Assembly (NCBI GenBank): GCA_021399435.1
Contig: JAJTUP010000003.1
Span: 1,364,001 to 1,428,000, forward strand
Direction of reading: 5' to 3'
Length of the DNA stretch: 64,000 nucleotides
From: Diaporthe sp. PMI_573
Taxonomy: Eukaryota > Ascomycota > Sordariomycetes > Diaporthales > Diaporthaceae
Shown here: positions 35,286 to 45,404 of the stretch, piece by piece
How the letters are laid out: each line of letters begins with the position of its first letter
Numbering within the stretch: position 1 is the stretch's first letter
Program-made: the position numbers and the translations under genes
Notes under the pieces: generated by a model
The model's database searches: none
Seen by the model: only the letters and a program-made list of their open reading frames with translations
Told to the model about the DNA's origin: nothing

Positions 35286-36113
35286 CTAGCCACGTGCCAG
35301 GATGAGTTTCTTGGGAAAGAACCTGAATAACCATGCATCCATCTTTGCACTCCATGGTGCGTTATCCTCGTTTGGTTCGATCGAAGACAGCTGGTCGTTG
35401 AGATGTTGTATAAAATCTGGCACGATTCTCAGGCCCAGCTCCGGGATTAAGTCAAGCCCCTCCTCCTCAGACCCTGGGCAAATCATGGCTGTTTCGTGGG
35501 TGTAAGGGACCAGCCTGAAATGGCGGAAGTTCTTGAACTCCTCGACGTCTTTTGATGCATCAAGGCCCCAATAATGGTCGAACACGATCGAAACGAGGCG
35601 CAATGAGGGCAGTGTGCACAAGAAGTCGGCCTGCCAGAAGTCAATGGCCACATCGTCCGTCAAGTGCCACGATCCGATTGCCAGGTGGCGAATGCTCTGG
35701 AACACGCCAGCGGGGTCGTTACGCTGCCGCTCATCGACGTCCAACATGTCACCGAGGAGATCCTCGCCAAGGAAGAAGATGTCAGTCTCCGGACGGTACT
35801 GTCGAGACGGAAGTAGCACATGTTCCACGGTGTCTGAGGATGATCGGGGCAGCCGCTGCCGGAATGGTTGGAACGAGAAGCCATTCCTTAAAGCAAAGCA
35901 ACGAGACTCGTGGTTGACATGCAGAATGACAGGATATTCAAGAACCACCTTAAACCGGGCCATGCTCAATGATCCATCATTTTCGCCTGTCGTTGAGTCT
36001 GGTCCGAAATGGCTGTGGTCATAGAAGTAGACCTCAGAAGAGGCTGGGTCTGGCAGACATTCTTTCCACACGGCCTCACGAAGCTCCAGCGGGAGTTTAT
36101 GGAACCCCTCCAT
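35286..36113 (-). CDS. 2EXR-domain protein
   Basis: This 275-aa single-exon protein starts at ATG 36111-36113. The N-terminus MEGFHKLPLELREAVWKECL fits the 2EXR/F-box-like consensus (F..LP.ELR..IW), and the second block HVNHESRCFALRNG matches the conserved VNxESR segment. The remainder is weakly conserved. The family is expanded in filamentous fungi and has no established biochemical role; a protein-interaction module is the usual guess. The gene lies between repeat copies 2 and 3. Confidence 0.85.
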   Translation of the reverse strand: MEGFHKLPLELREAVWKECLPDPASSEVYFYDHSHFGPDSTTGENDGSLSMARFKVVLEYPVILHVNHESRCFALRNGFSFQPFRQRLPRSSSDTVEHVLLPSRQYRPETDIFFLGEDLLGDMLDVDERQRNDPAGVFQSIRHLAIGSWHLTDDVAIDFWQADFLCTLPSLRLVSIVFDHYWGLDASKDVEEFKNFRHFRLVPYTHETAMICPGSEEEGLDLIPELGLRIVPDFIQHLNDQLSSIEPNEDNAPWSAKMDAWLFRFFPKKLILARG

Positions 36114-36411
36114 CGGTGATGCTGCTGGCTAGCTTCCGTTTGGGGAAATCGGTGTCGAAGGCCGGTCAAGCGACGTAAAATGTAGTAAAATGTAGTGAAC
36201 TGGGGCAATCTGTCCTGGTCTGTCACGGACGGGTGTGAGAATGCCTCGTTCACGTACCACCACGAGTTGTTGTCAAGGGGAAGTCCACAGGCGGGAGTGA
36301 GCTGCAGTAGCACGTTAGTGGGTCAAAAACTGGCGTCTCCCCCACACCGATCTTGGCACTGTCCAGCCGCTAACTGAAACGAAAGTCTTCAAGTCCTGCC
36401 ATCCCCATCAC
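36114..36411. other. Intergenic, 5' flank of the 2EXR gene
   Basis: About 300 bp with no supported feature, ending at repeat copy 3. Confidence 0.4.
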
Positions 36412-36655
36412 ATACATCACTACAGTAACCCAGCTTTTTTTTTTTTTTAAAAAAAAAATCTATTTTAAAAAAACTCATTACAAAGCCCCTATGGGTTGTT
36501 TAATTTCCATCTACCTATCTCTCCTATAGAGGTTTATCCCGTTTTTTTTTTGAGGGACAAATACCTCTTAGGGTTTTCCTACAAGACGTTTCCTAATAAC
36601 TGGTCTAAAAATTATTCTTCAAGAGGTTATCCCAGAGGTTATCCTATAGGTATTT
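36412..36655 (-). repeat. Dispersed CCTATAGGA-core element, copy 3 (end A missing, A/T runs inserted)
   Basis: In reverse orientation it opens with end B (CATCACTACAGTAACCCAGC) and has AAGCCCCTATGGG at about 36485-36497. A perfect T14-A10 stretch at 36435-36458 interrupts end B. The core holds degenerate units (GGTTATCCTATAGG). The expected end A with CGCTACGCGG is absent, so the copy is truncated or diverged. Confidence 0.75.
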
Positions 36656-36758
36656 TGTGTGCTGAACAGTCACTCACTCCAGAAGAGCCAGCTGCTTCTT
36701 CTGACTTTGTCATTGAATTGTCTGTTCTCACCACCTCGTCCGATCTCGCCAAAGATCA

Positions 36759-37112
36759 ATGACTACTGTGCTTGTCCCAGGCATGATTGAAAAGCTTCAA
36801 TTATTGGTTTCAAAGCTCTGCTCTCTTTCTCCTTTCTCAATCCTTCTTGGCACAAGTGGAAAACACAAGACAACCAGCAACCAGGAGACCTTCCATTACC
36901 TTGACTTAGGGGAGCTGTGCATGAGTGGATGGAGAATTCCTGCGGGTACCGAAGATGGCATATCGCAGAAGCACATCGATGAGAAGCAACCTGCTGAGAA
37001 AGGTCATGATAAGGCAGGCCGTTCTAAGAAAGGACCTGCAGAGAAGGCTGCTGGAGTCGACCGCATGGCTAAGGCCAAGGTCCAGGACACCCACAAGACC
37101 GTCAGTCTTTAG
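36759..37112 (+). CDS. Hypothetical small Lys-rich protein
   Basis: The 117-codon ORF starts at ATG 36759. The second half (KHIDEKQPAEKGHDKAGRSK, then KKGPAEKAAGVDRMAKAKVQ) is highly charged and Lys/Ala-rich, which is unusual for random sequence and resembles small basic or stress-type proteins. A shorter start at Met 36921-36923 is possible. No domain is recognised. It lies between a repeat copy and the DUF924 gene. Evidence for expression is lacking. Confidence 0.3.
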   Translation: MTTVLVPGMIEKLQLLVSKLCSLSPFSILLGTSGKHKTTSNQETFHYLDLGELCMSGWRIPAGTEDGISQKHIDEKQPAEKGHDKAGRSKKGPAEKAAGVDRMAKAKVQDTHKTVSL

Positions 37113-37631
37113 GATCTTATCGACTGCACCAGCTAATTTCCATCACAATACGAGGGCGAGTTTGAGTATTTTGCAGCAACTGCTTTGATTGGGTTTCTTT
37201 TTGAGTTCAGTCGGACAATTTCCTAGCGAACAATCATAGAACCACGGTGCATCGGGCCTTTTGGAAGTCTCGGGGAAGAGGCTGGGCAGCGATGTGTAGC
37301 ATATCTGCCGTTCAGGTACGAAGTACTGCATACAAATCATAACAATATGCGATTTGTCTGATACTGTGGAGCACAATAAACGTCTAGAATTCCCGCCAAG
37401 TCCTGGCTAAGCAAGTCGCCTCCATTCCTGGTGATATCCGTCCGAGACCATGATCCTTTTGTCAGCAAATGGGGACTCCGTCTCAGCCGACCGGCGCTAC
37501 GCTGCATCGCCCTTAGTGCTGAAGCCACCTGAGTCAAGAACGCCACGCTCCCGGGAACCCACTGGCGATGCTCCTCGCTCTTTGTTCTCAGGGCAACCAG
37601 TTGACATCACTTGCCCCGACCCTCAGCCCTC
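37113..37631. other. Intergenic, nothing recognised
   Basis: About 520 bp upstream of the DUF924 gene; no motif assigned. Confidence 0.35.
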
Positions 37632-38771
37632 ATGTCTGCTATCACTTTGCGAAGGTCTGGCGAAAAGCTCATGAAGCCGTGCGGACGTCTGTTCCTGCGC
37701 AATTCAAATCAATTTACCCTAATTCGCCAATATTTCCAACGCCATCAGCATTCTTATACGTGCGTGAGCCGCGGTCCCTTAGCCCGTAGCTGGTTTGCTC
37801 CCGCGCCTCCTGCGTCGACGGAGTCAAAGCTTCACGTCCTATCTGGATCTCTTCGGACGAGTCACCAGTCTACATCACAGAGAGCTGCGTTCTCTTCAAT
37901 GATGGTTAACAATGGGCAGGTTGAGCAGGTGCAAGCTCTTCTGCCGCCTGCACTACTCGAAGAACTGAGCACAATTTGGTTCCAGCACATCGTGAATGAG
38001 CAAGATTTAGTGGTACCTTCTCAGGAGAGCATGATGCACTGGTTCCGGCAGGATGAAGCTTTTGATCAACTATGCTCGTGGGTGCTATTTGTCCCTCAAC
38101 TCCAAATATTTCGGTCCGAAATCGTCTCAAGACCTACTGACACAATCCTTAGAGCCAAGTTCCGCCACTCACTTGAGCAGATCAGGTCTCTCAAGGTCAC
38201 AGGAGAGACCATAATCAATGCGGTCCAGCCAAGTAGTCCTCTGGACTGGATCCGTCTCATTATACTTCTCGACCAAATGCCGCGAAACATCTACCGGGGA
38301 GAGGAGTCCAGAATCGTCTTCACTGTGTTCGACCCCGTCGCACAGCACATAGCTCAAGCTGCTACTGCGGCTGGCGTGCACAGGTTTCCGGTCGTGAGAT
38401 ATCGCATCGGGCACAGGTTGTGGTTCAATATGCCTTTTATGCACTCTGAAGACCGTGTGATGCACCAGAAAGCGGTCGAGCTGATCGAAAGCATGGCGAA
38501 CGACATCAATCGTGCCGCCAACCTTCAGGACGATGTGGGGAACGGCGCAGACGCTCACAACCAAGAGCTGGCAAAGTGCATAGACATCATTACATCGAAC
38601 AGAGACGCTGCAGTTAAGCTTTGCGAGAGCCAGCTGCAATTTGAGGTCAAGCACAAGGATATCATCGACAAGTTTGGGAGGTACCCGCACCGGAATCCGG
38701 CGCTTGGAAGGCATATGACGACGGATGAACAGGAGTTCCTGGATGGCGGAGGGGACACTTTTGGTAGCTGA
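37632..38771 (+). CDS. DUF924-family protein, probably mitochondrial
   Basis: The 379-aa ORF starts at ATG 37632; the open frame extends upstream only from a TTG. The first 50 or so residues are rich in Arg, Ser and Gln with no acidic residues after the first (RLFLRNSNQFTLIRQYFQRH), suggesting a mitochondrial targeting sequence; an internal start at the MMVNNGQ pair (about 37900) would give a form without it. Conserved DUF924 blocks follow: LDWIRLIILLDQMPRNIYRG, WFNMPFMHSEDRVMHQKAVE, and the C-terminal FGRYPHRNPALGRHMTTDEQ. The family is widespread in bacteria and fungi, is predicted to be all-helical and has no known function. Confidence 0.85.
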   Translation: MSAITLRRSGEKLMKPCGRLFLRNSNQFTLIRQYFQRHQHSYTCVSRGPLARSWFAPAPPASTESKLHVLSGSLRTSHQSTSQRAAFSSMMVNNGQVEQVQALLPPALLEELSTIWFQHIVNEQDLVVPSQESMMHWFRQDEAFDQLCSWVLFVPQLQIFRSEIVSRPTDTILRAKFRHSLEQIRSLKVTGETIINAVQPSSPLDWIRLIILLDQMPRNIYRGEESRIVFTVFDPVAQHIAQAATAAGVHRFPVVRYRIGHRLWFNMPFMHSEDRVMHQKAVELIESMANDINRAANLQDDVGNGADAHNQELAKCIDIITSNRDAAVKLCESQLQFEVKHKDIIDKFGRYPHRNPALGRHMTTDEQEFLDGGGDTFGS

Positions 38772-38882
38772 ACGCTTTAAAAGTCCTTCTGGGAGATACT
38801 CCCATGCTATTAATGCAGAATTGACCAGTACCAGTTGACCCTACTGTTCTCGACTGGCAAGTTGATCTGCTACACTAAGCTG

Positions 38883-40244
38883 CTAAGTGTCCCGATAGGG
38901 AAACCGTATGTCTTCATGATCATTGTGAAACTTGATGAAATCAAGTTTGACCCCTTGGGATTGCAGCGGCGAGATATGATGGTCCAGAATCCATCTCGCA
39001 CCCAACCGTGGGAAGAGATGTTGCGACTGGAACCTCTGCCATGGACTCAGCCCGACTCCCGCCAACGCACGCAGATGGAATGAGGTCCGCTTGAGGTAGG
39101 CCCTTGCCACAGGTGCTCGATCATCCTGATATGCGCCAAAGACCTGTTCGAGCTGCGTCTCGGTTGGTTCTGTTCTTAGGCCCAACAGAGATCGGAGACG
39201 ATTGACGAGACATGCGGCTGACTCGAGCCCGATATTGGCGCCATGGGCTTGATTTGGTGTCTGGGTTAACGTCAGTCGTCACGTATAGGAAAAGGCCAGG
39301 ATATGGATACTTGCCACTTTGTGTACTGCATCTCCAATGAGCACGGTTCTCTTCCAGTACCAGTTTGCCGCGACGCCCTCTTCTAACACGGCAAGCTTCT
39401 CAAATGTTTTTGAAGCCCTAATCTGTTTGAAGGTAAAGCCTTCTCCAACGGAGAAGTCTCCATGCTCTGCAGCCAGGGCCTCTGCCTCGTCTTCTCCGTA
39501 GAAAGTCGCTTGATCCATTGGCGGATCCAGGGCCTGATAAAGCATCCAGAATATTCGTTGGGGTTGGGAGATTATTTGGAACCACCACCCTTGGTGAGGA
39601 ATCTCCCGAACGACACCGAGGTCCATCCCTGTAGGACGGGGTCCAACTCCATACAATGCTCTGAAGGAAATCCTGTAGGGTTCGTGCTTGAAGTTGTGCT
39701 TCGGTGCGTTCTGAATCAAGCATTCCCTGACCTTGCTGTATATACCATCAGCACCGATGACGATTGAACCCTGGTCTTCTGATCCATCTGTGAATCTCAC
39801 GTTGACTCCTGTATTCGAAACCATCGATAACGATTGCAGCGTCTTGCCGGTGAATACATGATTTTGACAGTCTGGTAGAGTGTCATATAATAGTCTGATG
39901 TACTGCCATCGCTCAAAAAGCATCATGGTGTAGCCATGATTCTCCTTCAGCCACTGAAAGAAGGGGTATTCAGCCAGAATATTTCCATCGGCACTGACTT
40001 CGCGGTGCACCTCCATCTCCGGCGCCAGACCCTGTTGCAACACCTGGTCAAGGATACCAAGCTGCTTCAGGATGCGGCAGTTCTGTGGCTGGATAGCAAG
40101 TCCCGCTCCATGGCGCTCACAGAGATCATCACGTTTGTCGTAGAGCCTGTAGTCGATGCCTGCGACGTGAAGCATGTGTGCCAGGGCCAGACCAGTCGGG
40201 CCACCACCAATAATGATGACTTTGAAAGCTCCAGAGTCGGTCAT
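38883..40244 (-). CDS. FAD-dependent monooxygenase (aromatic hydroxylase type)
   Basis: Exon 1 is 39315..40244 and exon 2 is 38883..39260 (complement), giving 435 aa. The FAD fingerprint is IIIGGGPTGLALAHML near the N-terminus, the DG motif is IVIGADGIYSKVRE, and the GD motif is VLIGDAVHKV followed by TPNQAHGANIGLES. These are the three canonical motifs of class A flavin monooxygenases. The intron lies inside the GD-TPN region. Only a GC-AG intron (donor GCAAGT) both keeps the frame and reproduces the HKxTP pattern; a weak GT donor (GTGGCA) three bases upstream would give HKTP. Substrate unknown; salicylate- or phenol-type hydroxylation is the family norm. Confidence 0.88.
39261..39314 (-). 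other. Probable GC-AG intron (54 bp)
   Basis: The donor (minus strand) is AGTG|GCAAGTATCC and the acceptor TTAACCCAG|ACACC. GCAAGT is the preferred sequence of GC donors. The nearby canonical GTATCC donor would break the frame. Confidence 0.65.
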
Positions 40245-41106
40245 CGCCGTAAAGACTTTCGACTGGGTACTGATCTAGATTGTTCTGGTTGAATGGTCAT
40301 GTTGGTACCAGGAATACAGAGTAGGCATTGGGGATGCTCGATGATACAAGTGAAGTTGGAGTCGAGCCACTCTCTCCTTCCGCAGCTTGTTGCGTCACAT
40401 GATCCAAGCTAAATATGGCCAAGTTTTCATTGTGTTACCTGACCATCAATCGAAACATTCCAAAAGTCAGCCTCCGAAATATATTGATATCCGTCTGGTT
40501 TCACTCTGGGTCTGAAGAGCATTGGCCAGCTGAAATCAAACAGGCTGCATCGATACTTGAACATGCCCAACTCCTCGACTTCCCCTCTCCTGTGATTCTT
40601 CCGTAAAATTGTCTCTGCGATGTCTCACCCTTTCACTGATTGAACAAGTCACTAAGATCTAGACGAATGTTTGCGGGTGCTCCAAAATGTTTGGAAACGT
40701 GCCGTCAGGATCCATACCGTCGGGCCCGTCGGGTCTTATCCGGGCGGTGGGTGGTGAATATAAATTGGCAATGGTGCGGACCGGGGTTTCCAACGAAGAT
40801 GGGTTCCAAAAGATAAGATTAGATCCTGTCACTGTCGTCTCGGCTCGGTGGAATTCGGTGATACGTAATCTGTCGACCGCCGCTGGCGACCAATCGTGCG
40901 TGGCCGCGCGTCCCAGGGCGATCCCGTCCGACTTCTGATTCATGGGCTGAACAATTGAAGCAGTGTCCCTAGGATTAAATCCTCGAGTTCTTTCCCTCCA
41001 GTCTTGCCCAGTTGTTGTCCATGCCTTTAAAATACTTTGGATCTTAGCATTGTTCTGCTGCGTGTGTTGTTCTTCTTCCAACGGATAAAATATCCCCGGT
41101 GGGACC
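40245..41106. other. Divergent intergenic region
   Basis: About 860 bp between the FAD monooxygenase start and the start of the large secreted protein. No gene or known motif is supported. Confidence 0.4.
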
Positions 41107-42783
41107 ATGACATCTCGGATTCTGGCCGCAGCGCTCGCCGCATCAGCTTTCACCCACGCTGCGATAAACAATCCTCCGCTGGCAAAAGGCTTCGGACCTA
41201 GTCAGGATGTTGCCAAAAGCCGCGGGCCTCAGATTTTCAATGCCATCAACAACGCTATGCGACAATGGGGCTCGTCTCTTCACCATAATGGCATGTCCTT
41301 TTATCTGGCCACGGTTCCCGAGGGTGTCATCTTCCACCATGGCAACGATAACGAAACATCTCCAGAGGGCCCAGAGTGGCTTGCATACGAGATCGAGCAC
41401 GCCGAGGGTTTTGCACGTGGGAGACGTGGTCCTCCAGGGAGAGGTCCTCCCGGTGGCGGCCGGCCTCCACCAGGTCCGTCCGCAGACGCCGATAAGGGAC
41501 AACACGCAATAGTCGACGAGACCTCTTCTGCGACGCCACAAGCCATCGAGGACACGCAAGGACAGGGTGGATGGCTTCATACCTATCGTACAACTCGACC
41601 ATTACGATACCTATACGTGGATGGGATGAGCGGCGGCAAAACTTCCATGGGCACTCTGGACACCCAAGACTACCTGCTTCGAAGTGATAAGACCATATCA
41701 TATACAATGGACAAGCCGCCACACATGGGCAAGAGGGCTGGTGGTCCAATGGACGAAAGGAGGCGGGCTTTTGAGCTGTGTGAAATGTGTTACTACTGGG
41801 ACCTCTCCGGTATCGTGCGCATGGAGGCCGGCTTCGAAATTATACACTGTGATTTCAAAGATGGTCTCGAGCAGATCCAGGCCTTGCAGCGACCGGATCC
41901 TAAGGATGGTGACCGTGGGAGAGGAGGCTCCGTCGGCAACTTCGAGTTCATGAGAGCCCTTTCGGAGCGCTACGATGGCATTGGATCATCCAGGACGACT
42001 GTCGACTTCTCATCCATGGTATCGGCATTCTTCTATCCCGTCAACCTGAGTAACCCAGATTCAAAGCGACCCGACTTGCCACGACTTGCCAATGCCACGG
42101 AAGCGGAGCTTGCCGCCATCAAAGCCGACTTGAATCGTGTCATCGTAGAGAGACACGACGGCTACAATCGCACTGTTGATTGGCAAGACGTGACCGATCT
42201 TGTTGTGGCCCGATATGCTGATAGGCTCAAGTATATGACCGAGAAGGTCAGCTCGGCGAGCCACCTGCTCGAGGAGATCAATCACTTGCTAATGGTCTAT
42301 ATCGACCACTCGGGCAAAGACGCCGATCCAGTCCCCTCTGCCATCAACCGCTGTACCAATTTCTATCTCCATCAAATTTCTCCCCAGACCGAAGCGGACA
42401 GCTTGATACACACTGCGATCGAGAGTGTAACGTCGGAAATTTGCCACAAGCTGTTCGAGGCGAGAGAAGTCCTCATCAACAGATCCACCACTGGGCACGG
42501 GATGGAGCAGCTCGCACTACAGGATGCCTTGAGAAATATTAGCTCCCTGATGGATTACCTGGGATGGGCCCGCTTCAAGCGATGTTCGCAGTGCGACGTG
42601 GACGAGGTGTGTCTCATCCCAATGTGGCCTTTTGGCACGAAGGAGGACTACGAGTCACCGCGATGTGCCAACTCATCGAGCATACGCGGCGACGGAGAGA
42701 ATTACTGGGGAGGTTTCGGCCGACCGCCACCGGGCGGACCCCCTGGTGATGGGAAGGATGGGAGGGGGCCCCCGCCCCCGTGA
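41107..42783 (+). CDS. Large secreted protein of unknown function
   Basis: A 558-aa intronless ORF starts at ATG 41107 with a signal peptide (MTSRILAAALAASAFTHA). Two Gly/Pro/Arg-rich low-complexity stretches, near residue 105 (RRGPPGRGPPGGGRPPPGPS) and at the very C-terminus, flank otherwise ordered sequence. Distinct blocks include MRQWGSSLHHNGMSFYLATV, the YLYVDGMSGGKTSMGTLDTQ segment, and paired cysteines (CEMCYY; CSQCDVDEVC). It has sequons but no C-terminal GPI-like hydrophobic tail. I recall similar fungal proteins labelled hypothetical but know no domain name. The balance of ordered segments and codon bias make it a real gene. Function is not assigned. Confidence 0.8.
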   Translation: MTSRILAAALAASAFTHAAINNPPLAKGFGPSQDVAKSRGPQIFNAINNAMRQWGSSLHHNGMSFYLATVPEGVIFHHGNDNETSPEGPEWLAYEIEHAEGFARGRRGPPGRGPPGGGRPPPGPSADADKGQHAIVDETSSATPQAIEDTQGQGGWLHTYRTTRPLRYLYVDGMSGGKTSMGTLDTQDYLLRSDKTISYTMDKPPHMGKRAGGPMDERRRAFELCEMCYYWDLSGIVRMEAGFEIIHCDFKDGLEQIQALQRPDPKDGDRGRGGSVGNFEFMRALSERYDGIGSSRTTVDFSSMVSAFFYPVNLSNPDSKRPDLPRLANATEAELAAIKADLNRVIVERHDGYNRTVDWQDVTDLVVARYADRLKYMTEKVSSASHLLEEINHLLMVYIDHSGKDADPVPSAINRCTNFYLHQISPQTEADSLIHTAIESVTSEICHKLFEAREVLINRSTTGHGMEQLALQDALRNISSLMDYLGWARFKRCSQCDVDEVCLIPMWPFGTKEDYESPRCANSSSIRGDGENYWGGFGRPPPGGPPGDGKDGRGPPPP

Positions 42784-43239
42784 AGTGTCTTGTTGTATTT
42801 AGTGAAGCCTTATTCGCGAAGCGTGGGAGTTAATGGAGCAGTGATACCCGATCGTTCATTCTGTTCGTTGCCCTATTTGTGCATTAAACTCTATGCATCT
42901 GTCTTTGCGTATGTCTGTGCTTGTCAGTTTGATGGCTACACTGCCAATTCCATACTCTGTGCTGGCGGAAGCCATGAGCATGATTCATTCCATTCTAGTA
43001 GTCCTATGCGAGGATACGCCGTGTGTTGTGACGACTCTTACTGGTATCCGTCTGATGCAAGGGCCCTACGTTTTGACAGAAGCCGACCAAATCAAGATTG
43101 ACTCATCACAGAGTCTTCAAGAATTTCAGACCCCAGACCGCCTTGATATTATACGCAGGCAATTACTATCATGATTAAATTATCACGAAGTCGATAGCGT
43201 TCATCTATACTATTTCTTACCACCCACATGCTTAAACAG
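42784..43239. other. Intergenic, nothing recognised
   Basis: About 450 bp of 3' flank running to repeat copy 4. Confidence 0.35.
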
Positions 43240-43420
43240 TTCGGAATGGCATGGCGAAGCCCCTATGGCTTAATCACCTTCTACCCGGCTATCCTATGGG
43301 AGTTCATCCTATGGGAGGTCATGACATAAGAGGTTGTACTGTAGTAGATTATCGTTTAGGAGGTTGGGCAGTGAGTACCTCCCTAACTGTCTACCATGCT
43401 GTGGCACACCCGAGCAAAGT
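43240..43420 (-). repeat. Dispersed CCTATAGGA-core element, copy 4 (short)
   Basis: Reverse orientation. It contains AAGCCCCTATGGC, several TCCTATGGGAGG-like units, GGTTGGGCAGTGAGTACC, and end A in the form GCTGTGGCACACCCGAGCAA. End A lacks about 10 bp (the CGCGTAGCG part present in copy 7), and end B is truncated. Confidence 0.8.
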
Positions 43421-44068
43421 TCGTAGACTTCCCACATCAAGATGAGATTGATTACATATTACAGCTGTCACGCGTATGTCATGCCTCGAGTCAACAAAGT
43501 CTGTTGATTTGAAACAAAATGTGCTCAGACATTGACATTGCAAAAAGCTCTATCATTGTACCGTGCGGCCAACTTTGCTGAATGACGGAATGAAGCAAAT
43601 GACTCAAAACATCTACCCATCGACGAACTCCACTTTTTGTCCCTTTCGACGCCGGCGACGGCTAGTCCATCAATTGTCATGATTCCAAGCTGCATCGTAA
43701 GAGTGTCGCTCGATTGTCGCCTGACCCCTTTCCTATTAAACCACATGCCCATTCCGAATCATGGATGCTAATCGGAGACTTTTTGGGATTGACAGACCCT
43801 GCATGATGCCTTACCGCTTGATCAAGCACGTTGCGTTATGTGTCACGTCCGGGCGGCTCTTGGTCACGAGTTGGCGTGACCTGTTGTCCAGCTACCCCCT
43901 ATTCTTCTGTGCCAAAGGAGCGACGTCCTCAATCGATTTCTTCCCCATCGTCGTGTCCGTATGGAACAACCAGGGCCTCTGCCGTTTTCATTCCTGGGGA
44001 GATAGCACTTGACCACCCGTGCTCCTAATTGAGCCAATGTGTGTGGGTAGGTGTAGACATGAAAACCA
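43421..44068. other. Intergenic, 3' flank of the flavohemoglobin gene
   Basis: About 650 bp without a supported feature. Confidence 0.35.
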
Positions 44069-45404
44069 TCACTTGACCTCAACCATATCGCCAGTGCTGA
44101 AGAGCTCAAACTTGACCCGTTGTATCCCAACCCCTTGCATCTTCAGGTAGTCGGCCATCTCGATCATAAACTGCTCGGGCCCACAGATGTAGTACTCGGT
44201 GCCGCCCTAGTACGTGTTAACTACCTGTTACAGCTCCCAAAGTGTTGTATTCTGGAATATTCGAAACATGACAGACCCAGAACCATTAAATGAGAAGATC
44301 GGTGCTTACGTGGTGTAGGAACAAGTCCTCCCGACCGACTTTGGCCAGATCGACACGGAAGTCGTAGTCGTGCGTGACGCCGGCCAGGTCCTGCTCGGCC
44401 AAGTGCGTCTTGAAGATATTAGACCTCAGGTTCGGCATCTGCTTCTTGGCAGCCCTGATGTGGTTGTAGAACGGGATCATGCGCCGCGCCCCGTGAATCC
44501 AGCTGACCTCCCGCATCGGCTGGAGGTCCATCATGGTGTTCAGCATGCTCACCATGGGGGCCACGCCCACACCCGCGCTGATAAGCACCACAGGGACGCT
44601 GGAATAGTTGTTGGTGTCTAGGAAGAATTCTCCTGCAGGATGAGTCACATCGAGAACATCACCAGGGCTGAGGGAGTCGACCAAAAAGCTGGTCATAACG
44701 CCTGGGGGGTATTCTGAATGGCCGGACTCCTTTTTGATGGTTATTCGATAGTGATCCGCGTGTGGTGCATCGCTGAGTGAGAACTGTCGCGACTGGAAAT
44801 ACCCAACATGTGGTGGGCTCGTTTGTACAGATATATATTGTCCTGGGAGGAAGCCAGGCAGGGGCTTCTTGTCCTGGGGTGTGAGGTAGAATGAGATTAT
44901 GTCGTCGGTCTCGGACTCCTTGCGCTCAATCTTGAACGGTTTCCACCCTGTCCAACTCCCGAAGGCAGTGTATATCTGCTTCTCCCGCCCGATGAGCATC
45001 TTGGCGAGAATCCAATATGCTTTGTTCCATGCGACCTCCGTATCGGCTGTCATTGCTGGCCCGAGGACTGCCTTGAACGTTCGAATGAGATATACGGCCA
45101 CGACCTCGTAATGCTCTGGTTTGATGCCGAGGGAGCAGTGCTTGTTGCACATTCGCTCAAGTTTTGGGATGAGTTCACTCATGTCGTAGTTGATGGCACT
45201 CGCAAATGCAAGAATGATTGATGTCAGAGCTCGAGGTTGCCTGTGGTTGGCCTGATTTACCGAATTGAAGTAGTTGTTTAGCTCAGGGTGATCCCTTAGC
45301 ATGTCCTTATAGAAGATAGATGTGATTATCTCCCCCTTTTCCTTCAGTGTTGGGATGGTAGCCTTGACCAGCCTCATCTGCTGGTAACTCAAGGTGAAAG
45401 ACAT
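44069..45404 (-). CDS. Flavohemoglobin (nitric oxide dioxygenase)
   Basis: Exons 44310..45404 and 44069..44206 (complement) flank a 103-bp intron and give 410 aa, the standard family length. The N-terminal globin domain has YFNSVNQ with the CD-corner Phe region and the proximal His in CNKHCSLGIKPEHYE. The reductase part contains the FAD motif RQFSLSDAP, the loop KKESGHSEYPPGVMTSFL and the NAD-binding SAGVGVAPMVSMLN; the final exon supplies YYICGPEQFMIEM and FELFSTGD. The enzyme converts NO and O2 to nitrate using NAD(P)H, protecting against nitrosative stress. There is no targeting signal, so it is probably cytosolic. Confidence 0.93.
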
